From assembly GCF_018403245.1 (NCBI RefSeq), contig NZ_BOSH01000015.1:1-64000 (forward strand): DNA of 64,000 bases, written 5' to 3'. A program made the translations under genes and the position numbers. Positions 8,111 to 16,663 of this stretch are shown here, piece after piece; positions within the stretch are counted from its first letter, which is position 1; each line of letters opens with the position of its first letter. This DNA is from Paenibacillus sp. J2TS4 (GTDB lineage Bacteria > Bacillota > Bacilli > Paenibacillales > NBRC-103111). The notes under the pieces are model-generated. The model searched no databases, was not told the DNA's origin, and was given only the letters and a program-made list of their open reading frames with translations.

Positions 8111-8375
8111 GGTAACACCCGGAGGGGGGATGGGCTGGGTTGTGGACGGATGGGAGCTGTTTGCAAATTGTTGAATGGATGTTGGCAGGTTGTTTGCAAA
8201 CCAGTACCGTTGAACTATCGTTCCCCGTTAGGTCAATCGTCAATTCCATAAATAACTATTTCATTTCGCATAACTGAACAAATTTTAAAGAATAAGGGAT
8301 CCTCTGACTGCCGCTACAGCCGGAGAATCCCTATTAAAGTAACGTGCCCTTTAGGCCGCTGGGTCAACCGCACAA

Positions 8376-8912
8376 CTAAGCTGGAACGTAGGTCAACCTG
8401 ATCACCTTCTCGCCAATTCGATCGCTTGCCACGAGGCGCAGCGGCGGCCGCGGACCGGCGAAGAACGGCTTGCCGTGACCCAGCACGACTGGATGGAGAT
8501 AGAGTCGATACTCATCAACGAGACCGAGCTCCGTTAGACTGTGGGCCAACTCCGGCCCGGCAACTTCAATCTCCCCTTCATGCTGAGCCTTCAGCCCACG
8601 TATGGCCGCTGCGAGGTCGCCCTCGATCAGAGAAGCGTTCGGACCGACGGACTTTAACGTCCTCGACACCACCCACTTCGGTTTGCTTTGCCACGCAGCT
8701 GCGTATTCCCGTTCCGGCGCATCCCATTCAAAATGGTCTCCGTCCCAATACCGCATGATCTCGTACATGCGGCGCCCGTACAGGCTGCCCGCCAGGCCGC
8801 GCACGTCGTCAATGAAATGACGGAATAGCACCGGGTCGGGCTGAAATGCCGTGTGGTCGTGGTCGACGAATCCGTCCAGAGACTGGTTCAATGCGAAAAC
8901 GATCTTTGCCAT
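8376..8912 (-). CDS. RibD-C / dihydrofolate-reductase-fold protein
   Basis: A 178-residue protein of the family often annotated 'dihydrofolate reductase family protein' (RibD C-terminal fold). The N-terminus MAKIVFALNQSLDGFVDHDH holds the conserved SLDG motif. LYGRRMYEIM, WVVSRTL and the C-terminal LVDEYRLYLHPVVLGHGKPF are typical. Members are NAD(P)H-binding reductases; most are not folate reductases and have unknown substrates. GGAGGAG lies upstream of the ATG. Its GC content is visibly higher than the flanking DNA, and it sits between repeat copies D and E beside the integrase, consistent with acquisition as element cargo. Confidence 0.85.
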   Translation of the reverse strand: MAKIVFALNQSLDGFVDHDHTAFQPDPVLFRHFIDDVRGLAGSLYGRRMYEIMRYWDGDHFEWDAPEREYAAAWQSKPKWVVSRTLKSVGPNASLIEGDLAAAIRGLKAQHEGEIEVAGPELAHSLTELGLVDEYRLYLHPVVLGHGKPFFAGPRPPLRLVASDRIGEKVIRLTYVPA

Positions 8913-9203
8913 GCGACTGACTCTCCTCCCTGGTTTTCTCGCACATTCATCATCAAGATTACACGTTCCATATGCAGCCTCCTTTATGTCTACATTTTAT
9001 CATCCAACAGCATGTCCGGTTTCTCATGGATTGCTAATGTGCACAGTCCTGGCCTGACCGAATACAAATTTAATTTAACGAAGGATGGTAAATTAACCAA
9101 TTCTGCCCGTTAGTTTAGCGATCTTGCTTTAAGTAATATGTAGATACCTTGTCCGCTTGGGTTCCCAGATTTTATAATTATTATAAATGGATCAGGTACT
9201 TGC

Positions 9204-9227
9204 CGCCAGCCTTTGGCGGCTTTTTCG
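9204..9227 (+). terminator. Hairpin with T-tract in the integrase leader
   Basis: GCCGCCA and TGGCGGC form a 7-bp stem with a short loop and are followed by TTTTTCGC, about 30 bases before the integrase start. It is kept, with compensating change, in the remnant at 5489-5512. It could be an upstream terminator insulating the element or an attenuator of integrase expression. Confidence 0.6.
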
Positions 9228-9253
9228 CACCCATTTTGAGAGGAGCGATCCAA

Positions 9254-10165
9254 ATGCCCACTGCAACAGCAACACGCGAACGGTTGACTTCCATAGCGAT
9301 CACCTTGCACCATCCACTTGATCATTACTCCGCCTTGTTCCTTCGTGCCAAGAAAACAGAAGGCTTGAAGCCCCGGATGCTGAACGACCACGAGAGCCAC
9401 TACCGCTACCTGCAACGTTGGTTGGTCGAACAGTACCCGACGCTCAAACTTGAAGAACTGACCGCCGACCACGTTCGCCAGTACGTCGGGCACATGCTGA
9501 CCGAACAAACGCTGTACAACGGACACCCGACACTGCAAAGCCATAACATCGTCAAAGGTTTATCTCCCGCAACCGTGAACGTACGCACCCGGACGCTCAA
9601 GTGCTTCCTTCGGTTCCTCCACGACGAAGGCTACCTGCAAACCGACCTCGCCTCTCGCATCAAGCTGCAAAAGGTTGCAGAGGACACCATCGGCGCTTTC
9701 GAGAAGGAGCAAGTTCTGCAACTGCTAGCCGCACCGAACCATTGGAAGTACACAGGCTTCCGGGACTATGTGTTGCTCACTGTGCTTTTCGACACCGGAT
9801 TGCGGATCAACGAGGCGCTGAACCTGACCGTGGACGACTTGAACCTGACCGACAAAACGATCACCATCCGCGCCAACGTTGCCAAGAACGGCAAGTCGCG
9901 GATTGTACCGATGAGTAAACGTACTGCGGAGCTTCTCGACGCGCTTGTCCAAGAGAACCGAACGCAATTCCGCAACAGCAGTCCTTCCACTGTGTTCCTC
10001 CTGAACAACGGCAAGCCGTTGACGTCCAACCAAGCCTATGAACGAATCCGTTTGCACGGTGAGAAAGCTGGCATCACTGGCGTCCGAGTTTCTCCCCACA
10101 CGTTCCGGCACACTTTTGCCACGCTGTTCGTCATGAACGGCGGCGACCTCAATTGTTCTTACTGA
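9254..10165 (+). pseudogene. Tyrosine recombinase (XerC/D-like integrase), truncated before the catalytic tyrosine
   Basis: Starts at the ATG at 9254 (AGGAGC upstream) and gives 303 residues. An N-terminal SAM-like core-binding domain (about 20-140) is followed by the catalytic domain with the first arginine in TGLRINEAL (R184), the beta-hairpin lysine in AKNGKSR and the HxxR box HTFRH (H282, R285). The reading frame then leaves the family after MNGGDL and stops four codons later. The last histidine/tryptophan and the nucleophilic tyrosine are therefore absent, so it should be unable to recombine DNA, though it could still bind. The sequence from about 10153 on belongs to a SIR2-domain gene. 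It is oriented opposite to the cargo genes, at the right end of the D-E element. Confidence 0.85.
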
Positions 10166-10412
10166 ATCTGACTATTTTAATAGACTGGAATTTGAATCTC
10201 CTATAGATATAAAATTGCGTTCAGATCTCATTGGTAGAAGCATTCTATTTATGGGTTACAGTTTCTCTGACTTAAACATTCGATATATATGGTATAAGCT
10301 TAAAAATATGATGAAGACGATAAATGATTTCGAGAAGCCTAAATCATTTATTTTATTATCTGAATCGGATAAAATTATGAAAATTGATAAGGAAACCACA
10401 GAGAAGGAGTGA
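10156..10412 (+). pseudogene. SIR2-family protein, C-terminal fragment
   Basis: In a frame shifted from the integrase, bases from about 10156 read VLTESDYFNRLEFESPIDIK, then LRSDLIGRSILFMGYSFSDL and NIRYIWYKL, ending at 10412. The GYSFSD-NIR pattern is characteristic of SIR2-like NADase/deacetylase domains, several of which are effectors of bacterial anti-phage defence. Only the last ~85 codons are present, with no NAD-binding core, no RBS and no start, so this is a fossil. It is more AT-rich than the integrase it adjoins. Confidence 0.7.
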
Positions 10413-10417
10413 GCGGA

Positions 10418-10456
10418 ACCGCCACCACGGTGACAGAAGGTGACAGCAGGTGGCGG
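10418..10456. repeat. Perfect 8-bp inverted repeat
   Basis: CCGCCACC (10420-10427) and GGTGGCGG (10449-10456) flank 21 bases that contain GGTGACAG-A and GGTGACAGC as a short direct repeat. It lies just after the SIR2 fragment stop. It has no T-tract; it could be a recombinase binding arrangement or chance. Confidence 0.4.
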
Positions 10457-10658
10457 AGGAGTGCCAACAAGAGAAGAACAATAATAAATAATCAATGTTC
10501 TTGAAGCTAAGCGCTCCGCTTTTGACCCTACCGGGGTGTGGCTGAATCATTCTTTTGACCTTGCTAATCATTCAACAACAACTGTCCCGATTGTCCGACT
10601 GTGGCTGGCTCTGGGGTTCCTGCAACTGTTTTCCTCGACTTCTTGTTTGCAGGCTGTT

Positions 10659-10804
10659 GACAGAAAAGCCCAAAGAGGCCGCAACAGGTCACTTACTGCT
10701 AACCTGTCCCAGCCCCCAAGCCCGCGTCCGACACGGCCTTACGCCTTTCCTTCTTCCCCCATCGCCACCGGATTCCCCTCATAGCTAATCCAATCGCTCC
10801 AGCT
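10659..10804 (-). repeat. Repeat copy E: hairpin and 3' end of the intact sseA (att-like)
   Basis: The copy attached to the full-length sulfurtransferase gene. On the minus strand the hairpin (10675-10716) follows the sseA stop at 10739 and is trailed by CTTTGGGCTTTTCTG, so it works as the gene's intrinsic terminator. Outside it, 10570-10660 matches 7619-7700 and part of 5600-5660, defining a shared right end for the elements. Confidence 0.8.
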
Positions 10805-11584
10805 GCCGGAATAGAGCTTCACCTGACTAAATCCCGCTTCGGTCAGCGCCAGTATATTGGGACAGGCCGTTACCCCTGATCCACAGTATACGATGATTTC
10901 TCCCTCTGCAGGCAGATCCGCAAAGCGTTCGCGCTGGTCGTCTCCTTGTTTCCAACGGCCGGCATCGTCCAATGCGGCCTTCCAGAAAAAATTACGCGCC
11001 CCCGGAATATGTCCGGCCACCCGATCCAACGGTTCCTCCAGACCTAAGTAACGCCGCTCATCGCGGGAGTCGATCAGCACCGTATCCGTCTGCCCCAGAC
11101 GATTCCGCACATCCTCCATACTAACCAGCATTGGAGTTTGAACCTGAGGCACGAACGACCGGGGAGATCGGGACGGCGCCTCTTGAGTGACCGGATAGCC
11201 CGCTTCCTTCCAGGAGGAGAAGCCTTCATCCAGAATACTAACTTGTGCATGACCCATAAATTTCAGCAGCCACCAGAACCGGGAGGCCATCGCCCCGCCT
11301 TGGTCGTCATAGGCCACGACCTGAACCGTGTCGTCTATTCCTGCCTCGCCGAGCTTAAGGGCGAGCGTCCCCAGATCGGGCAACGGGTGCCTTCCCCCGT
11401 GCTCTCTTACCGGCCCGGACAAATCCTTTTCCAAGTCAAAATGAACAGCTCCCGGAATATGCCCTTCCCCATAAGCCTGTCTTCCCGCATCCGGGTTACC
11501 CAACACAAACCGGCAATCGACCACGACCACATGGTCATCGTTCAAACGTTCGCGCAACCACTCTTTAGAAACCAGATTGGACAT
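10739..11584 (-). CDS. sseA: Sulfurtransferase (tandem rhodanese, SseA-like)
   Basis: A 281-residue protein with two rhodanese domains, about 5-125 and 150-275. The C-terminal one carries the active-site loop CGSGVTA with the persulfide cysteine at C234, the loop form seen in 3-mercaptopyruvate sulfurtransferases; the first domain has no cysteine in the corresponding place. The enzyme moves sulfane sulfur from thiosulfate or 3-mercaptopyruvate to an acceptor such as cyanide or thioredoxin in the cytoplasm. The last 20 codons lie within the island repeat, so the 3' end may have been exchanged by element insertion without harming the protein. A 261-bp MITE lies upstream. Confidence 0.9.
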   Translation of the reverse strand: MSNLVSKEWLRERLNDDHVVVVDCRFVLGNPDAGRQAYGEGHIPGAVHFDLEKDLSGPVREHGGRHPLPDLGTLALKLGEAGIDDTVQVVAYDDQGGAMASRFWWLLKFMGHAQVSILDEGFSSWKEAGYPVTQEAPSRSPRSFVPQVQTPMLVSMEDVRNRLGQTDTVLIDSRDERRYLGLEEPLDRVAGHIPGARNFFWKAALDDAGRWKQGDDQRERFADLPAEGEIIVYCGSGVTACPNILALTEAGFSQVKLYSGSWSDWISYEGNPVAMGEEGKA

Positions 11585-11652
11585 CGGCTCACATCCCTTT
11601 TCTTTTTATTATAACGGTCTTGCCGGATCTACAACAATCCTTTCCCAAGCTT

Positions 11653-11913
11653 CTATATATCTGGCACTAAAGAAAGCGATCATTCCGTTCCGAAGGAAAG
11701 TGCCTCCGAGGCTTCAAACATCATACTCTTACCCCAAAAAGTGAGGATATGCTTCGTAGTGAATTCCGATTACTTTTCGGGGACCCCGAACCAACAGATT
11801 CCTTCTATAGGGATGGGCCTTCGGATGGTAGGAATACAAAGCCAAAACTCGCCCTGGAAGCATCTTTCTTTCTACACTCCATGATCTATGGTATCTTTAG
11901 TTCATTTATATAG
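11653..11913. mobile_element. 261-bp MITE, copy 1
   Basis: Ends are CTATATATCTGGCACTAAAG and, inverted, CTATATAAATGAACTAAAGA, so there are imperfect terminal inverted repeats of about 20 bp. Copy 3 at 46526-46786 is exactly the same length, in the opposite orientation and highly similar throughout. There is no coding capacity. It fills most of the gap between sseA and the ABC exporter operon and ends eight bases from the stop codon of the latter. Confidence 0.8.
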
Positions 11914-11920
11914 TCTCTGC

Positions 11921-13723
11921 TTAAAGCTGCCTGACGGCATTCGGCTCCTCCAGCGATTCCGACGCCCCTTGCTGAAGCCGGTACATCGTATAATATAACC
12001 CACGCTCGTTAAGCAGTTCCTGATGCGTTCCCCTTTCGACGATCTCTCCCTGGTGCAGGACGAGGATCAGGTCGGCGTCCTGGATGGTCGACAGCCGATG
12101 GGCTACCGCCAGCGTCGTGCGTCCCTTTCGCATCCGCCCCAATGCATCCTGAATCGCTTCCTCCGTCTCCGTATCGACATGGGCCGTGGCCTCATCCAGA
12201 AGCAGGATCGCCGGCTGGCGCGCCATCGTCCGGGCGAAGGAAAGCAACTGCCGCTGCCCGCTGGAGAAAGTGGCCCCTCTCTCGACGACCGGCTCCTCAT
12301 AGCCATGGGGAAGCTTCCTGATAAAAGAATCCAGCTGCACGAGCTCGACGGCTTCCCGAACCGCATCCTCATGGACCGTGCCATCGTGCAAGCGGATATT
12401 GTCCCGCACCGTTCCGGTAAACAGGAACGGGTCCTGAAGCACCAGCCCCATTCGACGCCGAAGCTCTTCGTTCGTATAGTCGGACAAAGGAACGTGGTCG
12501 ATCCGAATCTCTCCCCCCCGAATCGAATAGAAGTGCAGCAGCAGATTAATAATCGAGCTTTTTCCGCTGCCCGTATGCCCCACTAGCGCCACCGTCTGGC
12601 CCGGGAGTGCCGTGAACGAAATGTTCTTCAGCACATCCGTCTGACCATCGTAAGAGAAGGTGACGGAATCGAAATCGATTCGTCCTTCCTGAATCGTCGG
12701 CGGCTCACTGCCTCCCTCTTCCGCCCGTTCCCGAACGTCAGGCTTTGGCTTCTCCCCGGGAGACCATTCCTCGGAATCCAGCAGTTCGAACACCCGCTCC
12801 CCGGCAATTAACGCCTGTTGAAGCTGGCCCAGCCGCATCATCATCGTATTGACCGGTTCAAAGAAACGGTCCAAATAGTTTATAAAAGCATAGACGACGC
12901 CAATCTCAATCACACCATGCAGCGATTCCCTGCCAAAAAAATAAACAACGAGCATTAAAGCCATAATGCGCAGCAAATCGACCGCCGGACGCAGCAGAAG
13001 CCCGTTCAGGCGGATATTTTTGATCGAGGCCGTGTAATACTCCCCGTTGATTTTGGCAAATTGGTCTCGCAGCCTTTTTTCCTGCCGCATCGCCTGAATA
13101 ATATTCATTCCCTGCAGCGATTCATTCAGAATCGCATTCAATTGCGCCAGCTTCTCCCGGGTTACGCGGAACACCTTGGAGCTCAAGCGTCTAAAGACAT
13201 TCATCAGCACCAGCAGAAGCGGGAGCAATAACAAGCATACAGCGGCCAATCGGACGTCCAGCAGAAACATTGCCGCAAAAATACCTAACAAAAATACAAT
13301 ATTCTGAACAAAAGTGGAAAGCACGCTGACATACAGTTCTTTGACCGCTTCCGTATCATTCGTAATACGGGATACCAGCCCCCCTGCGGCGGTCCTGTCA
13401 AAGAAGGACAGCCCCAAATGCTGCACCTTGCCGAACACTTCCGTTCGCAATTGGTGAACGATGCGCAAGGCAACCTGTTGAAACGACAGCAACTGAAAAT
13501 ATTGAAAAACGACGGAGCTGACATGCAGCACCAAGTAGCCGGCCGCCAGCCCAATCAAAGCTCCAAACGGGAACCAGCGGGGCTCCAAATAATCATCGAT
13601 AAACACTTTAATCAAATACGGGCCGGCGAGATCAGCAAGAGTCCCTAGCAGCAGAAGCAAGAATGCGCCGGCGAGAGCTTTGCGGTGAGGCTTGGCATAC
13701 CTAATCAAGCGGCGAACGACCAT
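11921..13723 (-). CDS. ABC exporter half-transporter (YheH/YfiC-like), second subunit
   Basis: About 600 residues if started at the ATG at 13723 (AGGAGG eight bases before); a GTG at 13732 is also in frame. Six membrane segments (residues about 15-310) precede a nucleotide-binding domain with Walker A GHTGSGKSS (about 385), a non-canonical signature FSSGQ and Walker B ILLLDEA with a normal catalytic Glu. It overlaps the 3' end of the upstream half-transporter by 23 bases, so the two are translationally coupled and almost surely form a heterodimer like Bacillus YheI/YheH (BmrCD) or YfiBC. These export drugs or lipids across the membrane. The substrate is not deducible. Confidence 0.9.
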   Translation of the reverse strand: MVVRRLIRYAKPHRKALAGAFLLLLLGTLADLAGPYLIKVFIDDYLEPRWFPFGALIGLAAGYLVLHVSSVVFQYFQLLSFQQVALRIVHQLRTEVFGKVQHLGLSFFDRTAAGGLVSRITNDTEAVKELYVSVLSTFVQNIVFLLGIFAAMFLLDVRLAAVCLLLLPLLLVLMNVFRRLSSKVFRVTREKLAQLNAILNESLQGMNIIQAMRQEKRLRDQFAKINGEYYTASIKNIRLNGLLLRPAVDLLRIMALMLVVYFFGRESLHGVIEIGVVYAFINYLDRFFEPVNTMMMRLGQLQQALIAGERVFELLDSEEWSPGEKPKPDVRERAEEGGSEPPTIQEGRIDFDSVTFSYDGQTDVLKNISFTALPGQTVALVGHTGSGKSSIINLLLHFYSIRGGEIRIDHVPLSDYTNEELRRRMGLVLQDPFLFTGTVRDNIRLHDGTVHEDAVREAVELVQLDSFIRKLPHGYEEPVVERGATFSSGQRQLLSFARTMARQPAILLLDEATAHVDTETEEAIQDALGRMRKGRTTLAVAHRLSTIQDADLILVLHQGEIVERGTHQELLNERGLYYTMYRLQQGASESLEEPNAVRQL

Positions 13724-15476
13724 GCTCGGCACCTCCTTGCATAACTAACGATTCGAGCTGCTGACGACGGTACATCTCCGCGTACCAGCCACCCGCCGCC
13801 ATCAATTGTTGATGTGTTCCACTCTCGGCCAGGCGCCCTTCGTCCAGCACGAGAATGAGGTCCGCCCGCTCTACTGCGCTCAACCGGTGCGCGGCGATCA
13901 AGGTCGTGCCCTGCCGGCGATTAGCGCCAAGCGAATCGATGATCGCCTTCTCGGTGCGCGCATCGACTGCGGACAGCGCATCGTCCAGCAGCAGCAGCTC
14001 CGGCTGCATGAGGAGCGCGCGAGCGATCGACAGCCGCTGCTTCTGCCCGCCCGACAGCGTCACCCCGCGCTCCCCGACTACCGTCTCGTAGCCGTCGGGG
14101 AAGCGGACGATGTCGTCGTGCACGGCGGCGATCCGGGCCGCCGCCTCGATCTCTTCGGCGGTTGCCTCCGGCAGGCCGAAGGCTATGTTCTCGGCAATCG
14201 TTGCCGAGAACAGCACGTGCTCCTGCGGGACGTAGCCGATCGAACGGCGAAGCGCCTCCAGGCGGAAGTCGTAAATCGACTTGCCGCCGATAGCGATATC
14301 GCCTTCGACGCCGTCGAACTCCCTCAGGAGCAAGCGCAGCAGCGTTGTTTTGCCGCTGCCCAGGCGGCCGACCAGGCCGAGCGTCATTCCCCGTTCGAGC
14401 CGGAACTCGATCCCGGTGAGGGCCGGCTCCGAATACCCGGGATAATAGAAAGAGGCAATCGCCACCTCCAAATCGCCTTGTGGAGGCTCGGTCTCCGCAT
14501 TCTCCCGCTCCTGCACCTCCGATTTCGTCATCAAGAGCGACTGGACCCTTTCGTATGACGCTCGTCCGCGCTCCATAATATTGAACAGATACCCGATAGC
14601 GAGCATCGGCCAAATCAAGTGTCCCAAATAGATGGTGAATTGGGTCAGCCCTCCGAGAGACAATTCACCGCCTACGACAAGCTTGGCGCCGTAAGCGATG
14701 GCCAGAAAGAACGACAAACCGACAATAAGGGAGATCGTAGGATCGAACAGGGCGTCTATCTTGGCAACCGCCACGTTCTTCTCTACCGCCTGCTCCGAGA
14801 GATGGCGAAATCCCTTTTTCTCTTCCTCCTCTTGGCCGAACGCTTTAACAACCCGAACCCCTGAAATATTTTCCTGCACCTTGTCATTCAGTGTGGAAAA
14901 GGCCGCTTGAGCGGCATGGAACCGTTCATGAAGCAGGTTGCCGTAGTAGCTTGTAGACCAGGCAATGAAGGGCATCGGCAGCAGGGCAACGAGGGTCAGC
15001 TTCCAATCGATAAACAGAGCCATTGTCGCGATGACCATCAGCCCCATGACCAGCGAGTCGACGAGCGTCAATACTCCTTCTCCCGCGGTCAGTTCAATCG
15101 CCAATATATCATTCGTCGCATGCGCCATTAAATCGCCCGTTCTCTTTTGCTGATAGAAACGCGGCGACAAGCTTGTAAAATGCTGATACAGACGATTGCG
15201 CAGCACCTGGCTAAGCCGGGCGGCGGAGCCGTAGATCATCACCCTCCAAACATACCGGAGCCCATACATCAACACGCCAATAACCGCCAGGAAAAGAAGC
15301 CAGCGTACCATGGCGCCGCCGCTCAACGTCCCGGCCGCTATTCCGTCCACCATGACCCCAATCACATAGGGAGGAAGAAGAATCAGCAGACTAACCACAA
15401 CTAAAGTGAAGATTCCGCCTATGTATCTCGCTTTTTCCATTCGAAAAAACCACATTAAATCAATAAATACCCGCAT
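13701..15476 (-). CDS. ABC exporter half-transporter (YheI/YfiB-like), first subunit
   Basis: About 591 residues from the ATG at 15476, which has GGGTGA just upstream; the ATG at 15488 is an alternative with a weaker site. The N-terminal six-helix transmembrane domain is followed by an ATPase domain with Walker A GRLGSGKTT, canonical signature LSGGQ and Walker B LLLLDDA, in which the catalytic Glu is replaced by Asp. With the partner's odd signature FSSGQ, this predicts one degenerate and one active ATP site, the asymmetry known for BmrCD-type heterodimers. It is the first gene of a two-gene operon. The GC-rich NBD-coding part (about 13.9-14.4 kb) contrasts with the AT-richer membrane part. 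Confidence 0.9.
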   Translation of the reverse strand: MRVFIDLMWFFRMEKARYIGGIFTLVVVSLLILLPPYVIGVMVDGIAAGTLSGGAMVRWLLFLAVIGVLMYGLRYVWRVMIYGSAARLSQVLRNRLYQHFTSLSPRFYQQKRTGDLMAHATNDILAIELTAGEGVLTLVDSLVMGLMVIATMALFIDWKLTLVALLPMPFIAWSTSYYGNLLHERFHAAQAAFSTLNDKVQENISGVRVVKAFGQEEEEKKGFRHLSEQAVEKNVAVAKIDALFDPTISLIVGLSFFLAIAYGAKLVVGGELSLGGLTQFTIYLGHLIWPMLAIGYLFNIMERGRASYERVQSLLMTKSEVQERENAETEPPQGDLEVAIASFYYPGYSEPALTGIEFRLERGMTLGLVGRLGSGKTTLLRLLLREFDGVEGDIAIGGKSIYDFRLEALRRSIGYVPQEHVLFSATIAENIAFGLPEATAEEIEAAARIAAVHDDIVRFPDGYETVVGERGVTLSGGQKQRLSIARALLMQPELLLLDDALSAVDARTEKAIIDSLGANRRQGTTLIAAHRLSAVERADLILVLDEGRLAESGTHQQLMAAGGWYAEMYRRQQLESLVMQGGAEHGRSPLD

Positions 15477-15742
15477 AAGTTCACCCATTTACCAAAATAA
15501 TCAATCAAATGATCCCTCTATTCTGCATTGTAGAACACGTTGCCATGTTTTACCACTGCCAAAATATACACTTTTATTCCAAATCATATCCTTGTTATAA
15601 TGGAACAGCATTTTCTCCTGACGTGCTCCATCTAATTCACTTCATGCTTCGCGGATGTCCAGACAGGGTAACGATGTATAGGATTAACCGACGGAAAGAC
15701 CGCGAGGATGGAATGGAAATAACCGTGAGGTGACCCTTTGGA

Positions 15743-16228
15743 ATGGCCGATACTTTATTTCGCATTGCCCCTCTAAGCTTGCAGCACTGCCAGGAAATCT
15801 GTTCTTGGAAATACGACCCCCCCTACGATATATATAATTGGAACTCCTGGGAAAAAATGAAGAAGGACCAAGAAGAATTTGCCGATCCTCTCATCCGCCA
15901 GGAACAGTATGGCTCCGTGCTTGACCGTTACGGACTGCTATGCGGCTTTGTCCAGTTCTTCCCGCTCGTGGATGGGACTCGGCTTGGCCTGGGGATGAGA
16001 CCCGATTTATGCGGACAAGGGCTGGGAGTTCCTTTTGTCAAGGCGATCGTGCATGAAGCGGTCCTCCGAGATTCGAGGAAAGAAATTGATTTGGAAGTGC
16101 TGGTCTGGAATGAACGGGCCTTTAACGTCTATTCCAAAGCTGGTTTCGTTGTTACCGACCAGTATGTCAGAAATACGCCAGCCGGACCAGCCGAATTTTA
16201 TTGTATGGTGTATCAGCCGCCATTCTAA
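15743..16228 (+). CDS. GNAT family N-acetyltransferase
   Basis: A 161-residue GNAT-fold protein. The N-terminal ICSWKYDPPYDIYNW motif is typical of a RimJ/RimL-like or YhfO-like subgroup. The acetyl-CoA-binding segment is LGMRPDLCGQGLGVPFV with Q/GxGxG/A-like CGQGLG near residues 93-98, and VWNERAFNVYSKAGF forms the terminal helix. GAGGTGA lies nine bases before the ATG. It stands alone, divergent from the ABC operon. It could acetylate a protein N-terminus or a small molecule; the substrate is unknown. Confidence 0.85.
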   Translation: MADTLFRIAPLSLQHCQEICSWKYDPPYDIYNWNSWEKMKKDQEEFADPLIRQEQYGSVLDRYGLLCGFVQFFPLVDGTRLGLGMRPDLCGQGLGVPFVKAIVHEAVLRDSRKEIDLEVLVWNERAFNVYSKAGFVVTDQYVRNTPAGPAEFYCMVYQPPF

Positions 16229-16279
16229 GCCTGGCATCCATGCCACAAAAGATCGGCTCAAAACCGGAAATCCGTGCTA

Positions 16280-16500
16280 GACGAATTAAGGTGCAATTGT
16301 ACACCCCAATTCTGCCAATTTAGCCATTTCTGTGATTAAGGTGTAAAAATGTGCTCTATACTCCACGATTTTAAAAAAACGATGATTTCGCCCATTTAGA
16401 GGGTACTTTTGCGCTTTAATCTCCATTTTCGGGAAAAGTCAGGATTTAAGACGCATTTTTGCACTCCAATCCTCCTCCATTTGCTTAGAAGGAGATTGAG
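16280..16500. repeat. Four imperfect tandem intergenic repeats
   Basis: Units of about 50-60 bp each contain a core like TTAAGGTGTAAAAATGTGC, GGGTACTTTTGCGCTTTAAT or GACGCATTTTTGCACTCCAA followed by CC and an AT-rich spacer. Starts are near 16285, 16337, 16396 and 16445. The 435-bp gap between the GNAT and SWIM genes holds no gene. Related single or double units occur near 21.2, 37.3 and 57.5 kb. Confidence 0.5.
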
Positions 16501-16663
16501 CGTCAAGCACTGATTGCAAGCTAGAGCCACAAAAGATCTATCGGATTTTTTCATTCTAAACAAAGTTTATTGCCCCGTAAGGCCACTCTCAATAAGCATT
16601 TTCACATAAAATCTGATACTATAGAAGGTAAGCCTTTTTTTGCTTACGGAGGGTTTAATACAA

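Noticed and set aside
2355-10804. Integron-type cassette array (gene cassettes with attC sites and an integron integrase)
   Set aside because: The repeats lack the GTTRRRY/RYYYAAC core boxes of attC, carry part of an unrelated gene (sseA), and the recombinase lacks the extra alpha-helical patch expected of IntI as far as I can see.
12023-14864. Several long plus-strand ORFs opposite the ABC exporter genes
   Set aside because: They lie antisense to two intact, domain-complete genes and have no family resemblance; GC-rich shadow frames.
16280-16500. CRISPR array
   Set aside because: Repeat units are imperfect, only four, with no constant repeat or unique spacers and no cas genes in the window.
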